64,000 nt of DNA from Paenibacillus baekrokdamisoli. Its GTDB lineage: Bacteria; Bacillota; Bacilli; Paenibacillales; Paenibacillaceae. Shown piece after piece: positions 7,731 to 18,900 of the stretch. The notes under the pieces are model-generated. The model searched no databases. It had not been told where the DNA came from and saw only the letters and a program-made list of their open reading frames with translations. Location of the stretch: the NCBI RefSeq assembly GCF_003945345.1, contig NZ_AP019308.1:3844001-3908000 (forward strand). Direction: 5' to 3'. Position 1 is the first letter of the stretch; each line of letters opens with the position of its first letter. Position numbers and translations under genes: made by a program.

Positions 7731-10643
7731 TTATAAGATTCCCAACTTCATTTCCGTGATCGATCCAGTATAGCCTTCCGGCAACCGGATGCGAGCCATC
7801 ATCCCTTCCGGATAGGACAATTTAAGCTGAATCGTCCGGTTACTCTCATCAGCGCTCCATGAAACATCAATCCGTCCTCCTGCTGGGTGCGGAACACTGC
7901 CCTTCGCCCATGTAAGTCCGCATGGAACAGGTGCAATTTCAACTTCGGTCCAACCCGTCGTCAAACTCCTCACGCCAAGCACCTCACGACCTAAGAAATA
8001 GGCTGGGGCAGACGACCACGCATGGCAGTGACTGCGCGTTAGCATATCCGGATTAGCCCGATTCTCGAGGAAGTTCGGATATTGCTCCCAGCACGTAGTC
8101 GCGCCATGACGGATCATCATGCCATAGTGATGGCGAATATCGTCCAAAATAAGACGAACCTCGCCCAGCTTGGCCAGTGCCTCATAATAGAAGAAGGACA
8201 TAAATGGACTACCGATTTGCACAAAGTGTTCAGGAGGTTGAACGAGATAAGCATCGATAATCTGTTTGCGCTCTCCCTGAACGACTCCCGTAAGTGAGGC
8301 TACAACCTGCGAATGTATGCTAAGACTTTCGGAGCGACGACCATCCGCATGGATGCAATCGATATACGCCTTCTTTTCTTCATCCCACAGCTGCTCATTG
8401 ATTGCACTTGCAAGTTCGTTGGCCGCAGCCTCAAATATCGCAGCGCCACCCTCATCCTTCGCAATCCTCCCCATCTGTGCAGCTACGCGCAACGTCTGTA
8501 CCAAGAACATGTTCTGATGCGTGACAACGCCGTCATTGGGCTGGTCGATCGGCGACCAGTCTAGCATGTTCCAGCCTTCTACATTAAACAAGCCGCTTTC
8601 GTCAATCTTGAGCAAATAATGCTCCACAGTGTACCGAATAGCGTCATACATCTCCACCGCGAATGCTTCATCCCCGGTTTGCTCGTAATATTCAGCACAA
8701 GCAATCGCCCAGAAGAACGTCCAGTTCGGAATCACACTACTCCATCCGCTCGGCACTTGGTTCACATAGAGCGGCGATTGGTGCTTGGAGCCGGGAACCA
8801 ATCGTAAGCAACGCTTCAGAATATCCTGCACCCCAAACAAATAATTGCTTACAAGCGCTTCGTTGCGACTATCGCCGACCCAGAACGTTTGTTCATATGC
8901 CGGGCAATCGACGAACGTATCTTCCATACACAGCTTTGTCGTATGTCGGCTTATTTCCCAGATGTCGTTCAGAAGTGCATCAGAGCATTCAAACCGCCCG
9001 ATTTCGGCCATCGGATAGTTGCTTTGAATGAAGGTTACACCATAAATACGCACCGGTACCTTTGCCCCTCGCACCGTCAACGCCAAGTAACGGAATCCAC
9101 GGCGAATCGGTGTCTCATATACTTGTCGACCTTCATGGCATACGTAACGAAGCGTATGATCTAGGTCGAACGTATCCTGTCGATATTGTCCAGACAGGTA
9201 TTCGAATCCGTACCAATCAAGTACCGTCCCAGCTTCCGCCTCGACTTCGAATGATAGATACCCGGAATATTCCTTGCCCAGATCGAACAGCACCTCGGTA
9301 TCGTAGCCTTCGAATAAGGGCACGATACCCGCCTCAGTATTCGGAATGATGGCGTTCTGAAGCTGTGCGGGAACCGCAAATTTCACGTTCTCTTTACGCC
9401 AGACACTTAGCGCGAACACGTCTACCTCGGACACGTACTTCGGATCGATTGGACTAAACCAATCTACGAATTGCTCCAAGTCCTCTGGTCGTTTAAGCGA
9501 ACCGAGCAATTCAAGATAGATCGGGTGCTTCCAATTGAGCTCACGAACAGGCTGATGATCAATCGGAATGATAGCGTCGAATGGACCAATCCGGAAGAAG
9601 GTAGATGCAGATTGATCAGCTAGCAGCTCTACAGGAGCAACGAATGACAATTCCCCACTCTCTTCTCCATACACACCAAACTGCAACTTTCCGGCATGGA
9701 GGTTATCGGACACATCGATGACGAGCAGATTATCCCCTTCATTCAGGTTAACATCCATATAGCGTTCCGGAATCGCACCATATATCTGGTCCTGAGAGAT
9801 CACTTCGCCATTAATGGATAGCGCGCGAAGGCATTCTCCTCCATGCACAAATCCAAGTGTTACTAAACCCGCACAATTTGCGCGAATCGAAGTCACCACG
9901 AACCCAGTAAATTCAATCCTATTCGCATGGTCCTCACTGCCATCGTTCAGCGCATTCCGAACATCAATCGCTGTTGTCGCATGGAACGATCTCACCTTCG
10001 CCAATGACTCAACCCGCACGGGGTACACCGTCTCGTCCGTCAGCATCGGGATATCCCTAGGCTTAAGTGTCGTCCAAGGCGCCATACCGACCGAACCAAG
10101 GGCGATCGCATTCGACCATCCCGTATTGTTATCTGCTAGCTCCATCCATGATGAATCCCATGCTGTGGCATCAACGTATTCGGAGAATGCTTGCTGAACC
10201 GACATCCGTGGTGCTCGTGGATGCTGTCCAAGATGACGCGAGGTCAGCCAAGTCGTGTCGGTCGCGACGACGACATCCCCATCCGCATCATTAAGCTCAA
10301 CTAACAAACCTCCCCGTCCTCGGACATAGTAGAACGTCGACAACCCGAAGTGCATGACGAGCACAGCAATCGTATTTTCTTCGCCAACCTTTAGAAGATG
10401 ACTAACTTCGTAAGTATCATAAGACTGCTCGAACGGCCATGAGCGAACAGGCCCCCGCCCAAGCCTCGTCCCATTCACGTACAGGACATAACGTGAATCA
10501 GCCGTAATTCGTAATTTAGCGCCTGAGCGAGACTCGGCTACAGCCGATACGTCGAATGTTTTACGGAAGCATCTCCATTCATTACGAGGACTTTCCACCC
10601 CTTCTCCCCAAATCCACTTGGCTTGCCAATTCATAGTCATCAT
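7731..10643 (-). CDS. GH78-type alpha-L-rhamnosidase
   Basis: This 970-aa enzyme should hydrolyse terminal alpha-L-rhamnose from glycosides or oligosaccharides. The N-terminal half holds beta-sandwich domains of the rhamnosidase type, beginning with WQAKWIWG and ADSRYVLYVNGTRLGRGP. The catalytic (alpha/alpha)6 barrel covers about residues 540-880, with the family motif FVDCPAYEQTFWVGDSRNEA (catalytic acid region) and SHCHAWSSAPAYFLGREVLG near the end. A small beta domain closes the protein. There is no signal peptide, so it probably acts in the cytoplasm on imported oligosaccharides. It is downstream of the GH42-like gene and the ABC importer. The ORF offers two closely spaced ATGs; the ribosome binding site is weak (GGGGACTTG). 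Confidence 0.9.
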   Translation of the reverse strand: MMTMNWQAKWIWGEGVESPRNEWRCFRKTFDVSAVAESRSGAKLRITADSRYVLYVNGTRLGRGPVRSWPFEQSYDTYEVSHLLKVGEENTIAVLVMHFGLSTFYYVRGRGGLLVELNDADGDVVVATDTTWLTSRHLGQHPRAPRMSVQQAFSEYVDATAWDSSWMELADNNTGWSNAIALGSVGMAPWTTLKPRDIPMLTDETVYPVRVESLAKVRSFHATTAIDVRNALNDGSEDHANRIEFTGFVVTSIRANCAGLVTLGFVHGGECLRALSINGEVISQDQIYGAIPERYMDVNLNEGDNLLVIDVSDNLHAGKLQFGVYGEESGELSFVAPVELLADQSASTFFRIGPFDAIIPIDHQPVRELNWKHPIYLELLGSLKRPEDLEQFVDWFSPIDPKYVSEVDVFALSVWRKENVKFAVPAQLQNAIIPNTEAGIVPLFEGYDTEVLFDLGKEYSGYLSFEVEAEAGTVLDWYGFEYLSGQYRQDTFDLDHTLRYVCHEGRQVYETPIRRGFRYLALTVRGAKVPVRIYGVTFIQSNYPMAEIGRFECSDALLNDIWEISRHTTKLCMEDTFVDCPAYEQTFWVGDSRNEALVSNYLFGVQDILKRCLRLVPGSKHQSPLYVNQVPSGWSSVIPNWTFFWAIACAEYYEQTGDEAFAVEMYDAIRYTVEHYLLKIDESGLFNVEGWNMLDWSPIDQPNDGVVTHQNMFLVQTLRVAAQMGRIAKDEGGAAIFEAAANELASAINEQLWDEEKKAYIDCIHADGRRSESLSIHSQVVASLTGVVQGERKQIIDAYLVQPPEHFVQIGSPFMSFFYYEALAKLGEVRLILDDIRHHYGMMIRHGATTCWEQYPNFLENRANPDMLTRSHCHAWSSAPAYFLGREVLGVRSLTTGWTEVEIAPVPCGLTWAKGSVPHPAGGRIDVSWSADESNRTIQLKLSYPEGMMARIRLPEGYTGSITEMKLGIL

Positions 10644-10712
10644 TGTTCAAGTCCCCATCCATTTCGTTAGATTGTCTTCTTTTGTAAAAAACAGAAAGCG
10701 CTGCTGCTGGAA

Positions 10713-12869
10713 TCAACGAATAAATGGCTGATGCAATTGAAACACTTGGATATCCCCTGCTTTTAGGGAGAATCGTATAGAATCGTTAACATCCCTCTCC
10801 ACTAAGGTATTAGCTCCTTCTGGAAACCATGGCGTTACTCGGTCATAGGTGAAAGGCAAACTCACTGTAAACTCCGTATCCCTATTCGTCGTGTTATGAA
10901 CAAATAGAAAGGCGCCATCTTGACCATCATGCTTCCATTCCAGAACATCTGCACGAGCCTGACCGCCATGAACCTTCACATAAGGCTCCAAACCAAGCTC
11001 TTCCTCAAGTATTTTTCGCATAAAATTAAGCGTATTCCTATCCTGTTCTTGCCAATAGGATGCGCCCAATAATGTGCCTACCCAGACCGCTTTCCCTTTC
11101 CCATAATCTGCAACAGTTACAGCAGCCGAGCTATCTTCACTGAATGTTGCGGCAACCCTTACATCCCTTAGTAACTCAATTTCCGTTTTGTAGTATGAAC
11201 CTTGAGCAGGATCATTTCCCATCACACTGTTCAATGGAATTTTCTGCTTGGATTGAACCGTAACATTATGATAACTATGATCTAAGTTTTCTATAGAATG
11301 AATCCACGTTTCACGTATTCCAAATACTTCATCAAATCCATATCCAGGTACTTGATAGCTATGCGTGCCATCCTCCGCTTGCAAGGCTCCAAAGGAGCAT
11401 TCGGATAGAAGAATTCCACCTTCGCTTACCCACTCACGAATCACATCCGTCATTTGTTTGTTTAAATAGAGAGGATAAGGCATCCAAAGACATTTATACT
11501 CGGCCAATACTTCTCTTGAAATATCATGGCCATGAAGAAATTCGACCTTATAATTCAAATCATGCAGAAGCTTGTGTGCTCCCTGTACGGAATCAGTATA
11601 GGTATCCAAATGTGCGTAAACGGAGAAATTTGCAATTTGGTTTTCCGAGCTGAACAATATTGTGATTCCATCAGACGGTCTGCTCGAACAGAGTAATGGC
11701 TTGCGATTCGCTTGAATCGTCTCGTTTAAGCTCGCCATTTCTCTCAACCACGGTGTCTCACTTCCATCCAGGTAGGTGCTTCCCCATGCTGGCGCCTCAT
11801 GTCCGAGCACTTCCGGACGGTATTGCCAGAACAAAAAACCGTTAATTCCTCTAGCAAGTGGGATTAGTATATGTTTTTTCAGCTCTTGCCATGGAAGCTT
11901 TTGCGGTTTGAGTGCAGTATTTCCAGGCAATGCATGAATTTCCGAATTAATAATCGGCTTTCCCTTCGCCGCGGAGATCAATAGGTCTGCTGACCAGGCC
12001 GACGATCCCAAGCTATTACCGAATAAGTCACAAGGCTCCGCCAATTTGAAATCATCCGACCCTGCTGTAATGAGATTAAAAATCGGGGAGGGAACGGTGT
12101 GCACCATGACAGGGTGAACGGAATCGAATTGCTTGACTACCGCTACGCGACATTTCAAGTCATCTGTTAATGCATCTGACATAAATAAGCGCCAATCAAC
12201 CATATCGTTAAATATAGCTTGTCCACGAGGGGGTTCAATTTCCTCCCAATCCTGATAGGTACGCTGCCATTTGTAATTAAGTGCTTCAAGTGTGCCATAT
12301 TTATGCTCCAGCCATCCTCCGAAGGCTTGCAGAGAATGCTCGCAATAACAAACCTGATTATCAAATGATAGCTCACGTTTAATTCCTGCTGTCAGCTCAG
12401 GTTCGTTCCATAAGTCCCATACCCACAAAGCAGGATGATCTCTAAACGCCTTTACCGCTTCCGCTAAAAACTTGTCTTTCTCCAATTGTCCAGGCGCATG
12501 ATGGTAACAAGGACCTGGGGCTCCACCAATTTGTCGGTAGCTTAATGCTCTCGGTTCAATAACCGTTCCATCCGCTGATATCATTTTGGAGTCTGGATAT
12601 TTCTTATAAAACCACGCGGGAGCGACATCAAATAGGGTGTTGAGTACAACCTTTAATCCATTGCGTTCGGCTATATCCATTAGTTCTCGAATATCGTCAA
12701 ATACAAAACAATTTTCGGTTGGATGGCTTGCCCGCCACTGTACCCAGAACTTTACACAATTAAATCCCATTTGGGATAGGTTCCGAAGATCCTCTTCCCA
12801 TTGATCCCGATAAGGAGTAGGAGAACGATAATATTGAAAACCAAAGGGAATGAAATTTTCTCGCAACAT
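10713..12869 (-). CDS. GH42-like beta-galactosidase
   Basis: This 718-aa protein should cleave beta-D-galactosides from short oligosaccharides in the cytoplasm. The N-terminal TIM barrel (about residues 10-380) has the acid/base motif VWDLWNEPEL (about residue 150) and a candidate nucleophile in PIINSEIHALPGN (about residue 315). A glutamine-amidotransferase-like trimerisation domain follows (about 395-620, with GGILLSECSFGALQAEDG), then a small C-terminal beta domain. This order is that of GH42. No signal peptide is seen. GAGGTG precedes the ATG. It lies between the SLH enzyme gene and the rhamnosidase gene. The combination of galactosidase and rhamnosidase would suit side chains of a rhamnogalacturonan or a bacterial heteropolysaccharide. 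Confidence 0.85.
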   Translation of the reverse strand: MLRENFIPFGFQYYRSPTPYRDQWEEDLRNLSQMGFNCVKFWVQWRASHPTENCFVFDDIRELMDIAERNGLKVVLNTLFDVAPAWFYKKYPDSKMISADGTVIEPRALSYRQIGGAPGPCYHHAPGQLEKDKFLAEAVKAFRDHPALWVWDLWNEPELTAGIKRELSFDNQVCYCEHSLQAFGGWLEHKYGTLEALNYKWQRTYQDWEEIEPPRGQAIFNDMVDWRLFMSDALTDDLKCRVAVVKQFDSVHPVMVHTVPSPIFNLITAGSDDFKLAEPCDLFGNSLGSSAWSADLLISAAKGKPIINSEIHALPGNTALKPQKLPWQELKKHILIPLARGINGFLFWQYRPEVLGHEAPAWGSTYLDGSETPWLREMASLNETIQANRKPLLCSSRPSDGITILFSSENQIANFSVYAHLDTYTDSVQGAHKLLHDLNYKVEFLHGHDISREVLAEYKCLWMPYPLYLNKQMTDVIREWVSEGGILLSECSFGALQAEDGTHSYQVPGYGFDEVFGIRETWIHSIENLDHSYHNVTVQSKQKIPLNSVMGNDPAQGSYYKTEIELLRDVRVAATFSEDSSAAVTVADYGKGKAVWVGTLLGASYWQEQDRNTLNFMRKILEEELGLEPYVKVHGGQARADVLEWKHDGQDGAFLFVHNTTNRDTEFTVSLPFTYDRVTPWFPEGANTLVERDVNDSIRFSLKAGDIQVFQLHQPFIR

Positions 12870-12943
12870 GCTAACACCTCGTATTTATGATTATTACTCC
12901 GACAAATCGTTATAAAATTCACGATCAACTGGGTTGTAGTAGA

Positions 12944-12970
12944 GTGGCCTCACAGTATTCTTGAGGCCAC
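12944..12970 (-). terminator. Stem-loop after the SLH enzyme gene
   Basis: A 9-bp perfect stem (GTGGCCTCA 12944-12952 with 12962-12970) encloses a 9-nt loop about 14 nt past the stop codon. The trailing sequence has few Ts, so it may act as a partial terminator or as a 3'-end stabiliser. Confidence 0.5.
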
Positions 12971-12983
12971 CACCTCATCTGCC

Positions 12984-15900
12984 TTATTTCATATTATTAG
13001 TGATTGCTAGGATAAATGTTGCAGCTTCCGCCCTCGTTGCATGTGCCTGTGGTGCAAAACGATTGTTTGATCTGCCTTGCACAAGACCCGCAAGCTTAAG
13101 TGCCGCTACATATGAGGCTGCCCAGCTTGGTATTTCTTGCGCATCGGAGAACTGATCACCGCTATTCGTATCCCCCGTTAACTTGAGCACTCGCCCAATA
13201 AGGACCGCTATTTCCGCACGTGTAATCGGTTGATTCGGCTCGAAGCGATCTTCACTTACGCCTGTAACAATACCCGCAGCTACAGCAGCTTGAACACTTT
13301 TCGCATACCATGAATCTACCTTAACATCCTTAAAGCCTGTAGCAGGATCCTTAAGTTCAAGATCTAAGGCGCGAACCAGAAGCGTGGTAAATTCTGCACG
13401 AGTAGTCAAGGCTGCAGGTTTGAATAAGGTATCGGTTACTCCGGTTGTAAGATGCTTCGCTGCTAGCACCTGAAGTGTTCTAGCTGCCCAATGAGCTGCT
13501 GGAACATCCTCGAAAGTCTTCTTATACTCCAGCACTGCGTATTTACTAAGATGCTTCAGCTTGACCTTTATCGTATTCGTAACCTTATCTACCGTTCCGC
13601 CTACATACTCCCATTGTTTAGTAGACTCGTTGTAGTAATAAATGCCTAGAAGATCTTGATCAAGTCCGGACACAAAGGGCAAAGATAACTCCACGCCACC
13701 CGATACTTGTTCCGACGCATAAGTACTTCCGTCTAATTTTTTCAAGGTAATACTAATATCATAAACTTGGCCTGCGACAACTACCTGAGCTTTCCCCCCT
13801 AATGTTGGAGAATTTAAGATAGCCTTATCCGTTACAGGTAACAATTGAACCTCGAGAACAGCGCCTTCAGTTAACCCAGCCTGCTCCTTGAGCAACCTAA
13901 TTACAGATGGATTAATCGTAATAATGGCTGATCCCGATTTCACCAGTAAAGAGCGATCACCTATTTGCTCCAATGGCACAGTGGCTATAGATTGATTGCT
14001 GCCAAGCTCTGCAATTAACTTATCCCCATCGATAACGAAACTATTTGCGTTGTTACCGTTGTTACCGTCGTTACCGTTGTTGCCGCCATTTCCATTACCG
14101 TTAGTCGCTGCAAAATCCAACTGGTCAATGTACTTGGCTGTTCCTTTCGGCTCTTTGCCTTCAAAGCTTTGTATCCAGTTTGTATCCCCAATAATCCATA
14201 GGTTTCCGTCCCTGAGGCCCCATACTTTGCCTGAGGCCGTTTGATAAACAATCTCGGAAGTAGGACTCGCCTGCGGATTAAGAACCTGAACGACCGTCCC
14301 GTCCTCCAACGTTGTAAACTTGTTCGTGAAATAGCTATCAATCTCCGGTAATGCACCTAAATTTCGGCGATAACCCATATACACGGTATCCCGCTGTCCA
14401 TTCTTTAAGCTCCCTAATTCCAGTAATGCCTTTCCATAAACCGTAGTTGCTGGATCATCCTCGAGATTGACGATCAGTACATCGGTTTTTACCTTCGGAT
14501 CGAATGTAGGCAGCACCCACTTGTCATTCTCAGTCGTGAGCGTCGCTCCACCCTGATAATCATTTCCTGGCAATACGACATTACGTCTATTGGGCCCCCA
14601 CCACATTTCTCCTGCGGGATAGGCATAATAAACCTCTGGACGATAAGCAACTAGTTCATCTAACGAATCTGGAGCTAATAGATTAGTCCGATATTGTTCA
14701 AGCCATTCAAATTCAATAGGCTTGGCTGTATAGTACGCATAAGCTTGCTTACAAGCTTCATGATAGCTACAATTCAGCAAGAAATCATAAATGCCTTTCG
14801 AGCCACTCTTGATTAAATTATCAAAATGGTTGTTCATCGTTTGCTGATCAGGGTAGCCTTTTACACCCGAGTTGAACTTCTGTTCCATGTTCTCATCTAA
14901 CTGTGTCTCGGTTGTAATCAGCCACATGGTTTGTGCGGATTGCTCGGCTGCCGAGTAAGGATATCCTGCCCGCTCCCTTACCAAATACTCTGTATTTCCA
15001 TACACTTCTCCACCTATGCCTTGAAACCCACCAGATTGTTTATGATTGATAAAATACTTTCTAAGGCTTGAAACGTATTTATAAATAACGGGTATGGAAA
15101 CAATTTCATTAATAGCGTCGGCAACCTTCATCTGATAATCGTTAAAGGAATCGTCACGGAAATCCGCATAATCATCCCAAAGTCGGCCATGATAGGCATC
15201 CGACTTATAAGTAACATCGGGAGATTCTGAATCGACTAGATAAAGCTGATTTTTCCAAGCTTCTTCCCTTTCCCCCCTCACAATAGGAACAAGACGGGCT
15301 GCTGCTTCGTAAGAAGGAAGCGGTGTCAGCATCTTCCAAGCCTCATTCAAATCATCAATTGTGGAGTAACGATTGTGAAGCCATGCCGTAAATTGAGCAC
15401 GATACACAGGCGAATCTATCAACATGCTCTCGTTCTCGGCATACACACCCGATTCGTTATTGACCGGGTCTACGAAAAGTCGGAAGTTGGGTCCGAGCTT
15501 TAACTTACTAACATTGCTCTTGATTTTATCAATAAAGAGATCTCCCTTATCCCAAATATTGACCAGTACGTGACTGTTATATTTCACCTGTGGTGTGAAG
15601 TAGAGGGTATAACCGCCCTCGTTTTGAACCGGCAGTGTGACATCCGCCTTAAATTCAAGCATACTGCCACTTTGCTTCTCCACCGTCCCTTTGCCCGAGG
15701 CGACCACTTCACCTGTCTTAGGGTTAATGACTGTAAACAAATTAGATATAGCCGTTATGCTAAAGCTCGAAGCTGGCGATACGGCATTCTGAACGTTGGC
15801 GGATGGAACGGTGAGAGAGACTTCACCACTTTGGGTAATATTCTCTACTTTCAACCAACCTGATAAATAGGCTCCTGTAACGTTCCCTGATTCGGCTTCA

Positions 15901-18900
15901 ATCCAGGCATAGTTACTGATTGGATGATTGGGTTTAGCGATTCCGCTCGGTGTCCACGCCCAAGCTTCAGGTACAACCGCGATTGCGTCGAGCCCTTGGG
16001 AATATAAACCGTCAATGACACTCTGTCTCGGTGTATTAGTCAAGAAACCCAGTGAATGTGTTCCGCTTGCTAGCTCCACAGAATCGAGCTTATGCCATCC
16101 GAACGGTAAACTCTCAATGGTACTATATACCGGGTCGCCTGATGCATCTCCGGATGATTGATAGGACCCGCTGTCAAGCTTCCACTGGTAAGAGGATACA
16201 TAGGATTTATCATTCGGCGTGCCTAGCACCCAAATCTCATATTTCCCCGTAGCAGGTAGATTAAACGAATAATCTGCTGTACCTTTAGAGCCAGGAATTT
16301 TAGTGTACATTTTCAAGATTTGTCCACCACTGGCTGCTTTAAGTGGCGTAGCCCCATCACTGGTCCTAGGCATATACGCAGTCTGAACCGTCTCCTCCTC
16401 ATCCCCATGGTTGATCGCATTAAATTGAATACCATAAGTAAATCCTTCTTCATCTAAATAATCGAGTAGCCACTGCCATGCCCATGCAGGTATTCCAGCT
16501 CCATGTACGACGGCATTGATATACAAATCCTTTAATCCATGTGCCTTCATATATTGTAAAACCTGCTTATCATCTTCCCAATGCGCTTTGTTGGCAGCAG
16601 CATCCGTTGTGGAGAAATAAATCAAATAGTCTGAGGTAAACAAACCCCCGATTGGAATAAACGGTACCCCATCCCATATCATCGTATGGTTTTGATCTGC
16701 ATACCAAAAGTGGGTTTCCCCTAGCTTCTTGTCAATGAAGCTACCATTCGTGAGCGGTTTGTAGCCATCGCTCGAGGCTGTGGCGGAAACAACCGTCAAG
16801 ATCGTTCTCGATGGTAACGTTTGCAACTTATGAAGTCCAAATTTGACAACATAGCTCGCGGCGGGCATGTCTTTAGGAAGCTGGAAATCGAACACGACTT
16901 CCTTATTTTCACCAACGGGCAAGCTAGATGTACTCACCGAAGCAAGCTCCGACACCCCCCACAACACATCATCTTTCCAGAAGCTTAGATAGGCTGTCGT
17001 ATCGAAATCTACAGCTTGCAGCAATTTGAATGAAGCTGTTCCCTGCAACGTCACCTCATCGCTCATTTGTTGCGGTACAATCAATTCTTTTATTTCTGCC
17101 TTAAGCTCCGGCGCATCGCCTTGAGACGTACCCATGGTGAATGACTGGACGAGTACGGAATCGTTTCCTTCCGGCGCATTCGTGTAAGGAATATCGACGA
17201 TTCCAGTCCTTACCTCGTAAGAGCCATCGGGTGCATTAAATGGAATCTTCAAATGCATCGTCTGAACGTTTTCTTCTCCGTTCTTCCAGCTCTTCTTAAT
17301 TGAACTGACAACGTCACGTGATACAACTTCTTCGTTAAGCACCAGATCGGCAAAGAAGTAAAGCTCGCCATTAAAATCTGCTTCCACCTTATTCGTAGTG
17401 GTGACGGTCAATATATCCTCTCTGTGCACATTTGTCTTATCTAGTTCACCGCCAATATAACTAAATTTCACTTCTTGCCCATTGAACGGTTTATTGAGGC
17501 CTTTCGGAGACCATCCCCACGAATCCGGAACGATAACCCAAGCATCTATAGCTTGTGAATACAAGCCATCTTGAGAGGCTTGCCTTGGCGTATCCGTTAA
17601 GAACCCCAGCGAATGCTGTCCCTGACTTAATTCAGATACATCAAGCTTTTGCCATGCCATAGGCAATCCTTCCGGTGTGACATACACCGTATTGGCTGAA
17701 GAGGAGTCGACGAATTTATAGCTCGATGAATCCAGCTTCCACTTAAACGGGGAAAGCCATGGGTTGTCTCCAGGAGAAGCCAATACCCAGATGGAATAGC
17801 TTCCGGCTTCAGGAATATCAAACTCATAATCCGCTGTACCCTTAGCCCCCGGTGTCATTGTATACATTTCGAGAATTTGTTTGTCGCTTGCCTTAGAGTT
17901 ATATTTCGAACGATACTCTCCAGTAATAGAAGCAGCTTCGCCTTCCATCCAGACATATTTAGGAGGAATTATTGGTTTTGGTGTTGGATGTTCCAATCCA
18001 TTGGGTGTCCATTCCCATGCCTTTGGCACAGCCACCACTGCATCAATTCCTTGCGAATATAAACCGTCCGGCGTGGCCTGTCTCGGGGTATCCGTTAAAA
18101 ATCCCAAGTCGTGCTGACCCTGCTCCAAATCGATTGAGCTTAGCTTAATCCAATAGAAGGGCATGCCTTCTGGTGTACCAAACACGCTTTCTCCGAAGGC
18201 TTCGCCAACAGCGCTGTAAGCACCTGTATCTAGCTTCCACTTGTAACCCGACAACCACACGTTATCGCCAGGCGTACCCAATACCCAAACATCATATTTA
18301 GCCGTTGCTGGAATATCCAATTGATAATCCGCTGTAGCGACCGTATTCGCTTCAGAAGTATATAATTTCAAATAACTAGCTCCGCTGGAGGCGCCTTCAC
18401 CTGCGACTTGATATCCTCCATTGAAGGCTTGTGCGTCTTCTCCTTCTACCCACAGGGAATCAACTTCAGGAAGAACCGAATCCTTAGGCTGTTCCAATCC
18501 ATTGGGCATCCATTTCCATGCATTTGGCACGACCACCACTGCATCAATTCCTTGCGAGTATAACCCGTCCGAGTTAGCCTGTCTTGAGGCATTCGTTAGA
18601 AAACCCAAATCGTGCTGCCCCTGCTCCAATTCGGTTGAGCTTAGCTTAATCCAATAGAATGGCATGCCATCCGGTGTAGTAAATACGCTTTCTCCATAAA
18701 ATGAGCCAGCAGCGCTGTAAGCACCTGTATCTAGCTTCCACTTGTAACCCGACAGCCATATGTTATCTCCTGGCGTACCCAATACCCAAATATCATATTT
18801 AGCCGTTGCTGGAATATCCAATTGATAACCCGCTGTAGCGACCGTATTCGCTTCAGAGGTATATAATTTCAAATAATTGGCTCCGCTAGAAGCCGCCTCT

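Noticed and set aside
10690..10705. A cre-like sequence (AGAAAGCGCTGCTG) before the rhamnosidase gene
   Set aside because: It has three mismatches to the CcpA-box core, too many to call by eye.
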